NCBI GenBank assembly: GCA_950295325.1
Contig: OX485803.1
Span: 53,027,554-53,091,553, forward strand
Direction: 5' to 3'
DNA length: 64,000 bases
Source: Polytrichum commune
Taxonomy: Eukaryota; Streptophyta; Polytrichopsida; Polytrichales; Polytrichaceae
Below are positions 10,726-22,900 of this stretch, in pieces (the stretch's first letter is position 1; each line of letters opens with the position of its first letter). The notes under the pieces are model-generated. The model was not told the DNA's origin and ran no database searches. It saw nothing but the letters and a program-made list of their open reading frames with translations. A program made the translations under genes and the position numbers.

Positions 10726-11993
10726 AGGTTACTTCATAATGGGACATTTTTTAGGAGCTTTATGGGTACTTGAGTGTGTATGTTTGATCAGTGGGAAAAC
10801 CATTAACTATAAGTATGAACCCTTAGATAACCGGGGACGAGGGATTTGTCATACACGAGCATACCTCTCATTCATCCAACATAAAAGCCTTGAAATCTTA
10901 ACATTAGTGAGCATGCGTAGGCACTTGTGTGGGCGATGGAATTGAGGGGGCATTGTTTGGGAATCTTGCAACTTTTCACTCTGCAATGCAATAGTGCTAG
11001 CCTCATGTGGGGAAGTGCCTAAGCTTGCTGACTAATGTTATGATAGTAGGTTACTTCATAATGGGACATTTTTTATGGGTACTTGAGTGTGTATGTTTGA
11101 TCAGTGGGAAAACCGTTAACTATAAGTTAAACCCTTAGATAACCGGGGACGAGGGATTTGTCATACACAAGCATACCTCTCATTCATCCAACATAAAAGC
11201 CTTGAAATCTTAACATTAGTGAGCACGCTTAGGCACTTGCGTGGGCGATGGAATTGAGAAGGCATTGTTTGGGAATCTTGCAACTTATCACTCTGCAACG
11301 CAATAGTGCTAGCCTCATGTGGGGAAGTGCCTAAGCTTGTTGACTGATGTTATGATAGTAGGTTACTTCATAATGGGACATTTTTTAGGAGCTTTATGAG
11401 TTCTTGAGTGTGTATGTTTGATCAGTGGTAGAACCATTAACTATAAACCCTTAGATAACCGGGGACGTGGGAATTGTCATACACAAGCATACCTCTCATT
11501 CATCCAACATAAAAGCCTTGAAATCTTGACATTAGTAAGCTAGCCTAGGCACTTGTGTGGGTGATGGAATCGAGGGGGCATTTTTTGGGAATCTTGCAAC
11601 TTTTCACTCTGCAACGCAATAGGGCCAGTCTCATGTCTGGAAGTGCCTAAGCTTGTTGACTGATGTTATGATAGTAGGTTACTTCATAATGGGACATTTT
11701 TTAGGAGCTTTATAGGTTCTTGAGTGTGTATGTTTGATTAGTGGTAGAACCATTAACTATAAACCCTTAGATAACCGGGGATGTGGGAATTGTCATACAC
11801 AAGCATACCTCTCATTCATCCAACATAAAAGCCTTGAAATCTTGACATTAGTAAGCTAGCCTAGGCACTTGTGTGGGCGATGGAATTGAGGGGGGCATTG
11901 TTTGGGAATCTTGCAACTATTCACTCTACAACGCAATAGTGCTAGTCTCATGTGCGGAAGTGCCTAAGCTTGCTGACTAATGTTATGATAGTA
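10726..11993. repeat. Four-copy tandem array, ~0.32 kb units
   Basis: Units start at 10726, 11048, 11360 and 11676 (322, 312, 316 and about 318 bp). All contain GGTTACTTCATAATGGGACA, ATAACCGGGGACG, CATACCTCTCATTCATCCAA and GTGCCTAAGCTTG. Copies differ by small indels and substitutions. An open frame in the first copy is not kept in the others, so coding is unlikely. The reverse complement of an internal part recurs at 19389-19440. Confidence 0.95.
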
Positions 11994-13393
11994 CGCAACA
12001 ATTGAAAATTTATTTATTTTTGGGCTAGTTTTGATGTAAGGTGACATTTTTTTAGTTTGTGTAAGGTGTTGGTCGGAAATCTTCACGAAGACTTACAGGA
12101 AGACCATGGGTCTTGGACCCAGATTAATTCCACCTCGGCTAGAAGATGAATGTGGCCCACGTTGTTTATTTCCACTCTAACTTTCACCCACACTAGTAGG
12201 ACTATTATTGTATTTTCTCGAATGTAGTATGAAATTATTTATCGAAGCTTCATCACCCGTCACTTTTAGGTCTTCAATGCTCAGTTTTAGATCCGTGACC
12301 TCAATTGAACCAAATGGACTATGATATATGCTTTGGCAAGATAGTATTGTACATGGGAGATTAATTTGATGTTGGGGTCTTCCATAGGCATCATGGCAAA
12401 CTTCCATATGCATGTTGTTTTGAGAAAGAAAATATGTGCGCTAACACTCCCCATCATTTTGTCAGTTGAGCATTTGCATGTGGAGTTGAAGGAAAAGGAA
12501 AACAAAAACATAGAATTTTTATGGTTAAAACACATAAGATCCCATAGTAAGGCTCGTTTGGGCTTTCTGAAACAATTCTAGACTAATACCTTATAGTGTT
12601 TTCATTGTCAAGTCCCATCCCCGGACGTTACATTGTTTGAGTTGAATTTCAACTTATTTTAAGCGATACGAGAAAGTAGATTTGTTTTGTAGTCAAACAT
12701 GCAAGTTGAAGTGTGGCCATCGTGCCATTTATCCATGATTCTAATCGTTGCACAAATGAATGTATTGAACCTTATATCTCTACATTCTGTTGATAATTAA
12801 GAAGAAAACTTTGAGGAATGTTTGACTAAAAAGAATACTCCACCACTTCAAAAATTTGGTGTTGAATTATTATTATTAGTATATATATATAGAGAGAGAG
12901 ACACACACACACATACTCCACACCAACGTGTATTCTACAAAAACAACTATTTTATTTCTTAAATGGAAGTTAATATTTGTTTCGGAAAAATGAGGCAATC
13001 AACTCCCCCATCATCAAGCATTGACTTTCATCTATATTTGTGAGGGTTACCAAAATTTTCTCGTTCTCCAAGTAAAAATGTAGTGCACTTCCACATGGAT
13101 TGGAGTTCAATTTTTGTCATTTAGTAGTTTTGCTGATTTGGCCAACACATGGAAGTGTGCCCAAATAACCTTTGGACCCGTTCAAGTTTAATATGTTGGA
13201 GGATCACTCTAGTAGGATATAGAATTTTAAGGACACCTGCAATAAACATACATTTGGGGGATACCTTCATGTTTAAAATTTGAGTGTTTCCACTTTGCAT
13301 TTGCAAAAGAAAAAATTGTTTGCATTGAGTATGACACCTATGTGGCCCTTAATCAAACACTAGTCTTATGCACATGCCTATGTTTGTGTGATG
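11994..13393. other. No gene recognised; TA/GA/CA microsatellite
   Basis: A compound microsatellite (TA)n(GA)n(CA)n lies at about 12878-12913. The paired frames at 12177-12535 (minus) and 12366-12581 (plus) are short and unassigned. Confidence 0.35.
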
Positions 13394-13735
13394 TATAGAA
13401 AGGCTTGTACTTAAATACAGACAACAAAAAATTACATGTTACAATAAGATTGGACTATTCTCTCAAAATAAGGACACCATTCTAGGTTTAGTAGGTAACA
13501 CAATTAGGAGGGCCGGAGGGTCTATGTGATCCCTTAAAGAAAAAGAAGAATTTTAACTTTGACCCCTTGTAACTCTTGCATCTCAACTTCAATTTTGACA
13601 CTTGTAACAACAATCATCATGATATACAATTATGGTAGACAAAGCCATTTTCGATAACCCCCCAATCTCAATACATGGAAAAAATTGTGAAGCTTCACAT
13701 ATGTTGCAGTCACATTCAACGCGACGAGGAAAAAA
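13394..13735. repeat. Dispersed repeat family 1, copy b
   Basis: Shares AAGGCTTGTACTTAAA, AAGATTGGACTATTCTCTC, ACACCATTCTAGG and GCATCTCAACTTCAATTTTG with the other family-1 copies, in the same order. Confidence 0.55.
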
Positions 13736-14202
13736 GTAAGGCAAAAGTGCATGGGTTTGGGTTCCTTGAAAAAGGCATTGATTGTACTCAATCAGTTATC
13801 TACCAGTTTTCGGGAATAGGTTGACTTTCGTTGTGAATATACATAGGCTAGTAGAGAATCTGGCCTTTGGAGATTTATGGTAATTTCAAAACTTGAAAAT
13901 AAATTGTCACTCTTTTAGTAAACGTTGTGATATCAATTTTCGCACGTGTGAAAGATCACCCCAGTATCAAACTTGTACTGCACTTATGCGAAATTGCTTA
14001 CAAGATAGGGAAATGAATCTCTCTACCTTATTAGCCGGATGAGACAATTCACGATCCCATCCAACGGCCAAAAATGATTGTGGACTTGGAAGTGTCCGTT
14101 ATAGGCCCACACGTGCACTTGAATTCTTGGAGCAGTTGCTTACACATTTTTCGAGACATAAGCTACTTCAATAGTTGGGCCCGTCTCCTTGCAATAGGGC
14201 AT

Positions 14203-15006
14203 GATGGGCATAGTTTTCCGAGGCCCAACAACTCCGACGTGAAGCCCGGCATGGAATATCAAGCCAAGCCTAGCAAAGACTTTCTTGTACTAATAAGGTG
14301 TGTGGGTCCTATGTAATTGGCCGTCCATACAAGTGGAGAGTATTTCTTGCAACTATACCTATTATTATGGGCTGAAAGTTAGTGTGGGTAGAAGATAATG
14401 CGGTCCACTGTATTTTATCTGAAGGGTGAGAATTAGGGTGGGTTCAAAATTAATAGAATATTGATAGTCAAATATACAATTATAATTATTTAAGAAATTA
14501 TGTTCTTTTTTAATTTAATGATATATACCAACCCACAATAATACATGTTCGGGATAAAATTATTGAATCCATATTTCTAGTTTGGAACATATGATATCAT
14601 GGTGGGAATAGTTTTGTGAGGTCCAACGAATATGACTTGAAGCTTGGCGTGCAATATCCAACCATGCCCAACAAGACTTTCTTGCACCAAGCATGAGTAC
14701 ATTGCAGGTCCCAAGTAATTGGTCGCCCATACAAGTGGAGAGCACTTTTTGCACCCTATGCCTTTTACACCTGTTATTATGGGCTGAAAGTTAGCATGGG
14801 TAGAAATTGCCGTGGTCCAGTGTGTGGGTTGAAAAGTAGGGCGGTTACAAATTAATAGAATATTGATAGTCAAATATACAACGATACATATTATTCATTG
14901 ACATTATTGATGTAATTTGTTAATGTATACCAACCCATGACAATTCATGTTCATGTAAACAATATTGATCCCATATTCCTAGTTCTAAACATATGACATT
15001 GTAGGT
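14203..15006. repeat. Tandem direct duplication, ~0.4 kb
   Basis: 14203-14600 and 14601-15006 align with an offset of about 398-402 bp. Shared phrases are CCCATACAAGTGGAGAG, ATTATGGGCTGAAAGTTAG, AATTAATAGAATATTGATAG and TATACCAACCCA. The copies have diverged considerably. Confidence 0.85.
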
Positions 15007-15774
15007 TCAAAATTGACATGCGTGAAGAAAAGTTGGATTGCCCAAGTATGGCAAAATTATATTGGGTCCGCTACCTTAGTAATAGGTTTAGAAGGTGTAC
15101 CATATGCTTTCCTATCCATGCAAAAACACTTTCAACACTAACATCCAGTTTTTTTTTTGAGTAGGTGGCCTTATTGTGGGAACTTCCAACTTCACCATTT
15201 TTTTTCATTATAAATAAAATTGTTGATAAATTATTTAGAAAATCATTGCAAGAACTAAAGTGCAACCACTGCCATATCAAAGGCGAGGGGATGAACAATA
15301 GAGGAAAAAGAACCTAAGAGGCCCCTTAAGCATAATAGCCTCTAAGTGATCACATAGACCTCCCAAGTGCGTTAACTATTGAGTTGAGAACAATTGTTTA
15401 TATTTTGAGCACATGGTCCAATCTCATTGTAGCACGTGTCATTTAAAGTGTTTGTTCTTAACTGCATGCCTTGTCACAAACTACTACTCAAATGGTCTTA
15501 TACCTTAGGCGGATGTACAGTGGTCTAGGTTCAATTCTTAACACAATTGAGAAAACCTATACATGATCACTTGTGGAGAACGTCAATCTCCACTTACACC
15601 TTTGAGAACTTATGCATTTCAGCTTTGATATTGAATCGACAATATTTTTGGTTCACAATTACTAACTAAATGGAACAATCCCCAAGCCGATCCAATGGTC
15701 AAATTTGTCTATGGAGTTGAAAGTGCCCCAAGAAGACCACGTACGTTATTACTTACACACATATAAGGTTTTCG
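15007..15774. repeat. AT-rich sequence with family-1 copy c
   Basis: The part from about 15400 to 15745 repeats family-1 phrases: GAGCACATGGTCCAATCTC, TAGGTTCAATTCTTAACAC, and CCAATGGTCAAATTTG before GGAGTTGAAAGTGCCC. The preceding 400 bp shows nothing recognisable. Confidence 0.5.
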
Positions 15775-16160
15775 AGTGTTATTTGATTACTATTCTTGAT
15801 CGAACACCTACATTTGATTGGCATGTGGTTTGGTGAATCCGATATTCAAGTAAAATTGGACTCAGTCCAAGTCCATAATTAAAATAAAAAAAAACACCAC
15901 AAATCATGTTTAAAAGAGATTGGACTGCGTTGTCAAATTTATCAACTTCCATGCACTTACTAGTAGACCAAATGGGAGAACCTATATGTTCTATTAAGAA
16001 AATCAACACCCAATAACCATAAACTAATCATGAGAGGTCTGATTTCCAATATGATATTTGTTGATACATCATCATAGATTTGCTACGACAACATGAGTTT
16101 TGTTACATGAATCTAATTAGTAGAAGTTGGAGAACATGGAAAACCAAGCCACTTACCACC
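15775..16160. repeat. Dispersed repeat family 2, long copy
   Basis: Matches 59636-59960 over most of its length: TTATTTGATTACTATTCTTG, AAAGAGATTGGAC, and TCATCATAGATTTGCTA followed by GGAGAACATGGAAAACCAA (GGAGAACGCAGAAAACAAA in the other copy). Confidence 0.65.
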
Positions 16161-16530
16161 CACATTCCTTAGTAGGCGCACAATAGACTCATGGAAACCT
16201 TTGTGGCCAAGGATCTCTCTCTCACTCTCACTCTCTCTCTCTCACTCTCTCTCTCTCCAATAGCAAAGTAAAGTGGTCACATTCTTTTCCGTGGACAGGC
16301 TTGCACTTTGTTTGTTTTCATATCATTATTTGTCTCCCGTGTTTTTAATCATTTACTTGTTTGTTTGTTGTTTGTTCCCTTTACAAGGGTGGACTTCTGA
16401 CGACACCCTATGCTTTTTGTGGTAGTTCTCCATCACACACTAGGCAATAAGGCGTGTGGCCCTATAGTCGGCACTTCCAACTCCACAAATAGTTTGGGCC
16501 TTTGGATCACATTGGGAATCGTCTCGTATG
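16161..16530. repeat. CT microsatellite and unassigned flank
   Basis: A (CT)n/CACTCT run at about 16211-16258. The rest shows no gene or repeat that I can name. Confidence 0.6.
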
Positions 16531-16894
16531 GTTAACGTCCCAGGCTAGATCACATCTTCCCGCTTCTCCCACGCCTCCTTCACTGTCCGGTCATCCTGCC
16601 CGCACTTGCGTGGGAACTCTTGCTTGTTGGGAACCAATGTGTCAATACCTGGTCAAAATCATAAAATATTCAAGTTGACATCACTTTCATTGTTCCCAAC
16701 TTTAATTGATGAAGTTCCTTCACATGCCAAAGGAGCTTGATGGCTTAAGTGACTGGGTGTTATCACATTGGTTCCCAACGGGGAAGAGTGAATTCCCACG
16801 CAGGTGCGGGCAGGAAGACCGGGCAGTGAAGGAGGCGTGGGAGGGGCGGGGCCTAGCTGAATGAAGATGTGATCTAGCCTGGGGCATGGTTAAC
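16531..16894. mobile_element. Foldback element, copy 1
   Basis: Arms of about 115-150 bp facing each other. Left GGCTAGATCACATCTTCC and CACGCCTCCTTCACTG; right CAGTGAAGGAGGCGTG and GATGTGATCTAGCC. The outer ends are GTTAAC on both sides. The arms also carry CTTGTTGGGAACCAATGTG mirrored by CACATTGGTTCCCAAC. The loop contains TTGACATCACTTTCATTG, shared (in reverse) with copy 2 at 53415. Confidence 0.88.
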
Positions 16895-16904
16895 TAACGT
16901 GGAC

Positions 16905-17990
16905 GTTAGTTTAACCCTCCCCCTACAAACTTTTAGGGAAAGGGGTGTCAACTCGGACAGGGGCCAGGGCCCGTGATCCGACAATCCCGCATAATGTTTT
17001 TGAAATTTTCTAATCCTGATCAAAAACTGTTGGTTGCCCTGTCTGACTTCAAAAAAAAAGCTGCACATTGCATTCTTGAAGGTCACTTGTTAAAAAAAAC
17101 TCATATTAAGTGCACTTTATATGAAGTTTAATATTTTTAGAATATAAAATATTTTAGTTGATGCCTGCTACTTTCACATTCAAAATGAATTTTAGCATAA
17201 AAAAAAAATCATGATTAAATGCAGTCAAGTGTAAGTAACCACATTTGGAACATAACTGAGTGCAAGGCCTAAGTTTCTACAAGTTTTCATACAAAAATTG
17301 AGCTAATTAAGCCTGATTGAGTACAAGTAAGCACATTAAACCTAATTTAGTGTAGTGAAGCCTACACAAGTGTGTGACAAATGTAATTAAGCAGATAAAT
17401 TCTTATATCTGAACTAAATCATAATTAATTCAAGTGAGCTCATTGTATATTTATTTAGGCTTGATTTAGCTTAATACGCTTGATTACATTTAATTGTGCT
17501 CAATTAGTTTGAATGTGTGTGAATACTTGTGAAAGTAGAAGGCATTAACTAAGCTATTATAAATAGAAAAGTGCATTTAAGTTTCATTTTAGAATGATAA
17601 AGACTCTTTCAAATGGTAAGTCACAAAAATTATAACCTCAATGCTAATGAGGACTTTATAAAAAAATTGACTTCCAAGTTAATTACATGCTTTATTGACA
17701 ACTTCACTAAGGGAATGAAATCCTAGTTAATTTCTTATTTCCAAATTGGAAGCGAACATATATATATTGGATTTTGGACCTTGAAGGTAATGTGCACTCA
17801 ATATGGGTTTTGTGCACAAGCGGCCTTCAAAAAAGTAAAGGCAATTTGTTTTTGAAGTTGGATGGGGTACAGTAGTAGTTTTCAGTCATGATAAATAAAT
17901 AAATAATGTTGGGTTGCTAGATCGCATGCTCTAGCCCCTATCAAGGCTGACACCCCTCCCCCTAAAGTTCATAAGGGGAGGGTAAACATC
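16905..17990. mobile_element. TIR element, ~1.1 kb, directly beside the foldback
   Basis: Left GTTTAACCCTCCCCC then TTTAGGGAAAGGGGTGTCA; right TGACACCCCTCCCCC, then TAAGGGGAGGGTAAAC. These are inverted over about 45 bp with small indels. The interior is AT-rich with many TTAAGC/AAGTG-type short repeats and no coding frame. Superfamily undetermined. Confidence 0.65.
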
Positions 17991-18892
17991 CTCAGTTAGC
18001 TAATATTAAGAATCATAAAGTTATATATTAGAGTTCTTCGTAAAGTAAAGCATATGAAAGCATGGGTTTAATCCCAAACCTTGAGTTCATGAGAACTAAC
18101 AAAAAGTCACCCAAGGTTTCTTAATACTTAGATTATCATACACAAATAGTGGTGTTGGGCTATTAAAAACCGGTTTTTTTAGCTTGTCCTTTTAGGATGG
18201 GTGGGCCAAGCTAGCTTTGCATAGGCTAATATGGGACTTAGGACAACGGGTCCCATGCGCATACCCTATTTTAGATCGTAATTTTTTCTCAATGTTTGAG
18301 ATGTGGAATGAGCATGTCTCAAAAGTTTCACCCAACTTTCAATATAGGCTCCAATACACGACGAGCTCACGAGCTCTTAATAGAAAGTTTTCTCAAAGAA
18401 GGATTGAACCCACAGTGTTGTCCCTCTTTGGAGGACTTTACATATGACTCTATTGTCAGTTCAAGTTTTAGAAGGGTTGAGATGCCAAAGTCATAGTAGG
18501 TCAGATTGAAAATACTACGTCTTTGTAGTTGATCACATAGGCTCTCACGATTACGTTTACTATTCAACGTAGAATGATGTCTACATTTTGAACATATAGT
18601 TCAATCTCAATGTTCATTGTAACATGGGATTTGTGGGGCCGTGTGAAATTAAGAATGTGAAAATCTAGCAATCTATGATATAACCTTAAGATGCCAATTT
18701 TAAGATGCACCAACTCCAAAATTAAATTACAAATCCCTATTTAGTTTAGTGGGGTCTAGTTGGAATCAATCAACTCTCAACCGAATAAAATATTGTTTCA
18801 ATGCTAATTCAACATCCACGAATAATTCATTCGACATCGATTTCAACTCATAACTCAACTATACAAAATGAAGGCTCATTTGGTAGACAACC
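17991..18892. repeat. Unassigned sequence with a family-3 fragment
   Basis: Around 18735-18790 the phrase ACAAATCCCTATTTAGTTTA, then GTTGGAATCAATCAACT, matches dispersed family 3 (28-33 kb). Open frames at 18217-18496 (plus) are unrecognised. Confidence 0.4.
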
Positions 18893-19165
18893 CTTATTCA
18901 ATTGCTTTTCTTAATTGGACACCTATATTTAAGTGGTAAGTGGTTAGTTGTCGCTCCAAGGATTATAAAAAAAACACATGTTCAAAAACCCTAAACCCTC
19001 AACATAATTGGGGAGACAAATCTGACCATTTAATGAGCACAAAGATCTTCAGTTTCACATTGAATAAGATATTCATGTGAGCTTTGAGATTATTGACAAA
19101 GTGGCTATGGCCTCGATATGGATGCTAATCATCTTGTACTCATCACGTTATTAAAAACCCATCTA
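18893..19165. repeat. Dispersed repeat family 2 copy
   Basis: Shares ATTGGACACCTATATTT, AAAACACATGTTCAAAA, GAATAAGATATTCATGTGAG and AAAGTGGCTATGGCCTC with the copies at 3225, 15775 and 21833. Confidence 0.65.
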
Positions 19166-21832
19166 CCTTACTGTGCAAAGGAAAACATGAAGGTCACCCC
19201 TCAAAAAGGGAAAGAGGGAATTATCGTATACAAAACCTACCTCTCATCCCTGTAGTATAGAAACTTGATGCCTTTATGTTTGTTGTTGTTTCATCTCAAA
19301 TGACCATGAGTGCACTAATTCAAGGTCTTTGAAACTAGCTCCAGTGTCAAATCAACTAAACAAAGTAACCTTTGGGTTGCATACTATTTTAGGGCTTTAT
19401 GTTGGATGAATGAGAGGTATGCTTGTGTACGATAATTCCCATTCTCCCTCTTAAAAAGTCAAGTTACATTCGATCGGTTGGGGTTGATTGGATTTCTTTT
19501 TAACCATCCACCACTTTTTGTGCATTGGGGATTCAAAAGGCACAATATATTAGCATACGAATTAAAGTGTGTGGCTCATATTTGATGGTCACTCTTCTCA
19601 ATCAGGCACCTAGTACAATTGAGTGGTAAGCCTACACAAAAGCAAAGCTTGTACTCAAGAAAGAACACTCAACTAACACATGTCCCTATGAATCTGCGTT
19701 GTGTGCTCAAAATATGCACATCATTCTAAGGTTCAGGATAAATAAATAGAAAACTTTGGCTTCTTGAAAGCATGTGTGAACGGAGAGTCTCTTTGCCCAC
19801 GGGTTATTCTCACCTTTTGGTGGTGGACTCTATGTGGACTGACTTAAGCATATGGTCAGAAGTTCTTATGGAAGTTGTAAGAATACAAGGTGGCAAGAGA
19901 GGGGGTGGGATGGGTTGGGCTTTGAGTTCTAGTTTGTTTAGGATGATAGCAGAGTGGGATCGGATGGTTGTGGTGTTTATAGATTCAATAATAAACACAA
20001 TTGAGAGGATTTATGTGATCAATTAACCCTTAAATGCTCGTTGAACCTGAAGTAGGTTGTCACCTAGTATTCTTATGCGTTTGCGACCCACTAGGTGACA
20101 ATCTACGTGGGTGGAAGGTATCTACTGGTGTAGGGTAGTGCCACTACCATGTGGGCCAAAATAGCACATGAAGACCTCACACTCCAAGGATATAGGAATT
20201 TTTGTTTGTTTGGCATTGCTTGTTTTGGGAGGCAGTCCCATGAGCTGCCAAGACATAGGAGCCAATATCTTTCACATATGATGCCCAATTTGGTGGGGTT
20301 TTCTTCCCTTAGGGCAAGGTGATAGTTGCACCCAACTTGACCGAATGGATTTGGAAAAAAAAATTAGTGCACATGTTGCTTGCTCCATGAAAAAGGGGAA
20401 ATCTCCCAAAATGAACTCAAATGGCGCCTCCAACTTTGTGGGTGACGAACTTCAACCAAATTTGCTCAAAAAAGCCCGAAAGTTTTGGGAGTAGCTCATT
20501 TGCCATTCACAAAACATATTATGGCAAAGTTGCCAACTTTCTAAAATTTGTGGCATGACCAAAATGGTAATGAAACGAAAAAAATCCAAAGTTTTCTCTA
20601 GCTGCCCCTAGATGAAGGCAATGTTCATATGTCAGACTGACCTAGCAAATGTGGTCCGATTGGCTTCAAATTTTCATAGAAAGAATATGTGGTAGTTAGG
20701 TTCACATCCATACAGTTGGATTTTTAACAAACATGCTTTATTTCAGCATTGGTGCTGGAAATGCCCAAAAATAAAATGTGAAGGCTTGAGCGTTTAAGGA
20801 TTAAAGAGAATATTGTATTTTCAAGTTGGCCATTGACAACTTTTCCATCTCAACTTCATTTCAAAAAGTTGAAAAGACAATTTATGTGGTTCACAACTAG
20901 ATGGGACAATTACAACCTTTTTGATTTGCAATCGCTAACCAGATGAAACAATCCCGATCACATCCAATAATCAAATCGGTTGTGGAGTTGGAAGTGCCAC
21001 AATTATGGCGAGATGCCTTAAGGTAAAGGAGCCTAAAACAAACATCCATCATAAAGTGGTCAAAATCTTCTGGAATGTTAGGATATTTCTTCATATTAGT
21101 ATGCAACTCTAGAAACATCAGACATTGGAAATAACTTTTTCTAAGAAGTGGTGGATTTAGGCTCAGATACCTTATGGTAGACCTTTTTTTTTAATAAAAA
21201 GTCCAAGAACATGCTTTTAGGTGCAAAATGGTTCAATATTTTTTTTTAAACAAACACTTCTTTCTTTCTTTCTTTCTTCGGGTGATGCAAGAAGGGTTGA
21301 GGATTATTACGATGGGTCATTGGTTGGGGAACCCAAAAAGTCAACACTCAACACCCGTCCAACGCCTAACAACATTAAAGACCCCCACATAACCGCATAT
21401 TCAACTCTTAAGTAGGTCACCTTAATCTCATAGTTATGGCATTGGATTTATAAAACATTGGCTAATCAATTGGATAAATTTTCCCTAGATTTATTGCACA
21501 TCAAAAGAGCCCGAGTCTCATGAAAGCAACTATATTAGGCTCAACTAAATTAATTACTAAATGGTGAGGTGAAGGTTTTTGTTCAGTAACCACCTTTGCC
21601 CAACAATACTAGCGTACGCTCTTACATTGTAGTCTTATGCTTTTGGATACATGAACGACTGAAAATTTGAGTGAGCAATTCTTACTTTACAAAGCTTTCA
21701 TCTCCATGTCAGATCCACCATAAGAGGTGCCAATGTTTCTTTATTAGGCTTCTAAGCAAGATTGAACTATTTTAGGCAATTATAGAAAGATTTTGCTTTA
21801 GCGTTTAGGGGTTAACTTAAAGCACACACAAC
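19166..21832. other. No gene recognised; repeat fragments
   Basis: 19389-19440 is a reverse-complement fragment of the 10.7 kb array (GTTGGATGAATGAGAGGTAT). 19560-19745 and 20900-21015 carry pieces of family 1. A TTTC run lies at 21260-21278. Open frames are short and unassigned. Confidence 0.4.
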
Positions 21833-22190
21833 CCTTATTTGATTACTTGTCTTGATTGGACACCTATATTTGAGCAGTACATGATTTGGTGTGGCTCCAA
21901 GAATGGAAACCAAAAGGACAATGAGTTTAAAAGAGATTGGATTGCATGGTCAAAATATGATAAGCATTGTAAGCTCAACAACCAACAAAATTGGGGGAAC
22001 CAATATGACTGTTTAATGAAAACAAGAATGAATACTTTGTTGAAGAATAAGAGATACACGAGGAACATGGCCACAAGCTTGATTTGGATCTGCTAACCAT
22101 CATATACTAATTGCTTGTTTCATATTCTAAAGGAGAAGTGGGCTAATCAGAAAAAAAATAACCATTTAATGCCCATCTATCTTGGATGCA
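21833..22190. repeat. Dispersed repeat family 2 copy
   Basis: Contains TTATTTGATTACTTGTCTTG, ATTGGACACCTATATTTGAG, AAAGAGATTGGATTG, TGGGGGAACCAATATGACTG and AGGAGAAGTGGGCTAATC, in the family order. Confidence 0.7.
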
Positions 22191-22564
22191 AAACGAATTA
22201 GAGCGCTCAAGACCTGAGTCATGTTTGATTCAATCGTTGTGCCAGGCAAAACATGTGCCAGTGGATAGTTCAGCCGAGGACAAGAGTCGGGCCACGGTGA
22301 CCTCAAAAGTGGCAGGATTAGCACAGCATGGAGGGGAAAGGACACCACATGCTTCTGAGTTTTCTGTGAGCATTGGAATTAAAGTATTATAAGTTACCAG
22401 TCTGCAAACAAATGCCCTCCAATCCATGTGCAGCTCCCTCCACTACCTACACTGGGACACAGTTTTTTTGCTCAGTCCAGGTTCAAGTATGGAGGATAGA
22501 ATCAGTGATTTCATGTACTTAAAAAGGATGTGAGCCTCATGTAGTCACTCTTCTCAATTTGTGT
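22191..22564. other. GC-richer patch, no gene recognised
   Basis: 22190-22400 is less AT-rich than its surroundings, with open frames on both strands (for example 22186-22392 plus). It could be a relic exon, but neither translation resembles a known family. Confidence 0.3.
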
Positions 22565-22900
22565 GGTACATGGCAAGGCTTGCAGTTAAAAACGGACACC
22601 AAAAAGCCACATGTCACATTGAGATTGCCCTTGATGCCCAAACTAAAGACACCATTTCACGTTCTACAATTAACACACTTGGGAGCGCCTATGTGATCAT
22701 TTGAAGGGACAAAGGATCTTCGATTTGACTTCTCATATCATTGGCAATTCTACTACAATTTCGAAATTTGAAATGACAATCTTTGTGATTTGGAATTACT
22801 AAGTGGAGTAGACGGTTCCAGATCTGGTCCAATGGCCGGCCTTACTTAATTATTTGTGGAGATGATAGTGCCCACAATGGGGCCACATACCTTAATCCCT
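22565..22900. repeat. Dispersed repeat family 1, copy e
   Basis: Opens with GGTACATGGCAAGGCTTGCA. It also has ACATGTCACATTGAGATTG, GACACCATTTCACG, AATTTGAAATGACAATCTTTG-like text and GATAGTGCCCACAATGGGGC. Closest to copy f at 41752. Confidence 0.65.

Noticed and set aside
10726-11993. CRISPR-like or satellite-RNA array
   Set aside because: Units of 0.32 kb with no short repeat/unique spacer pattern and a plant-type context; an ordinary tandem duplication explains it.
15480-15745. Family 1 as a tRNA-derived SINE (A-box-like GGCAAGGCTTG, B-box-like GGTTCAATTC)
   Set aside because: The two boxes are about 100 bp or more apart in aligned copies and no poly(A) or simple-repeat tail is seen; spacing does not fit an RNA polymerase III promoter.
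22186-22427. Overlapping frames in a GC-richer patch as an exon
   Set aside because: Both strands are open simply because of composition; no splice-bounded continuation was found.
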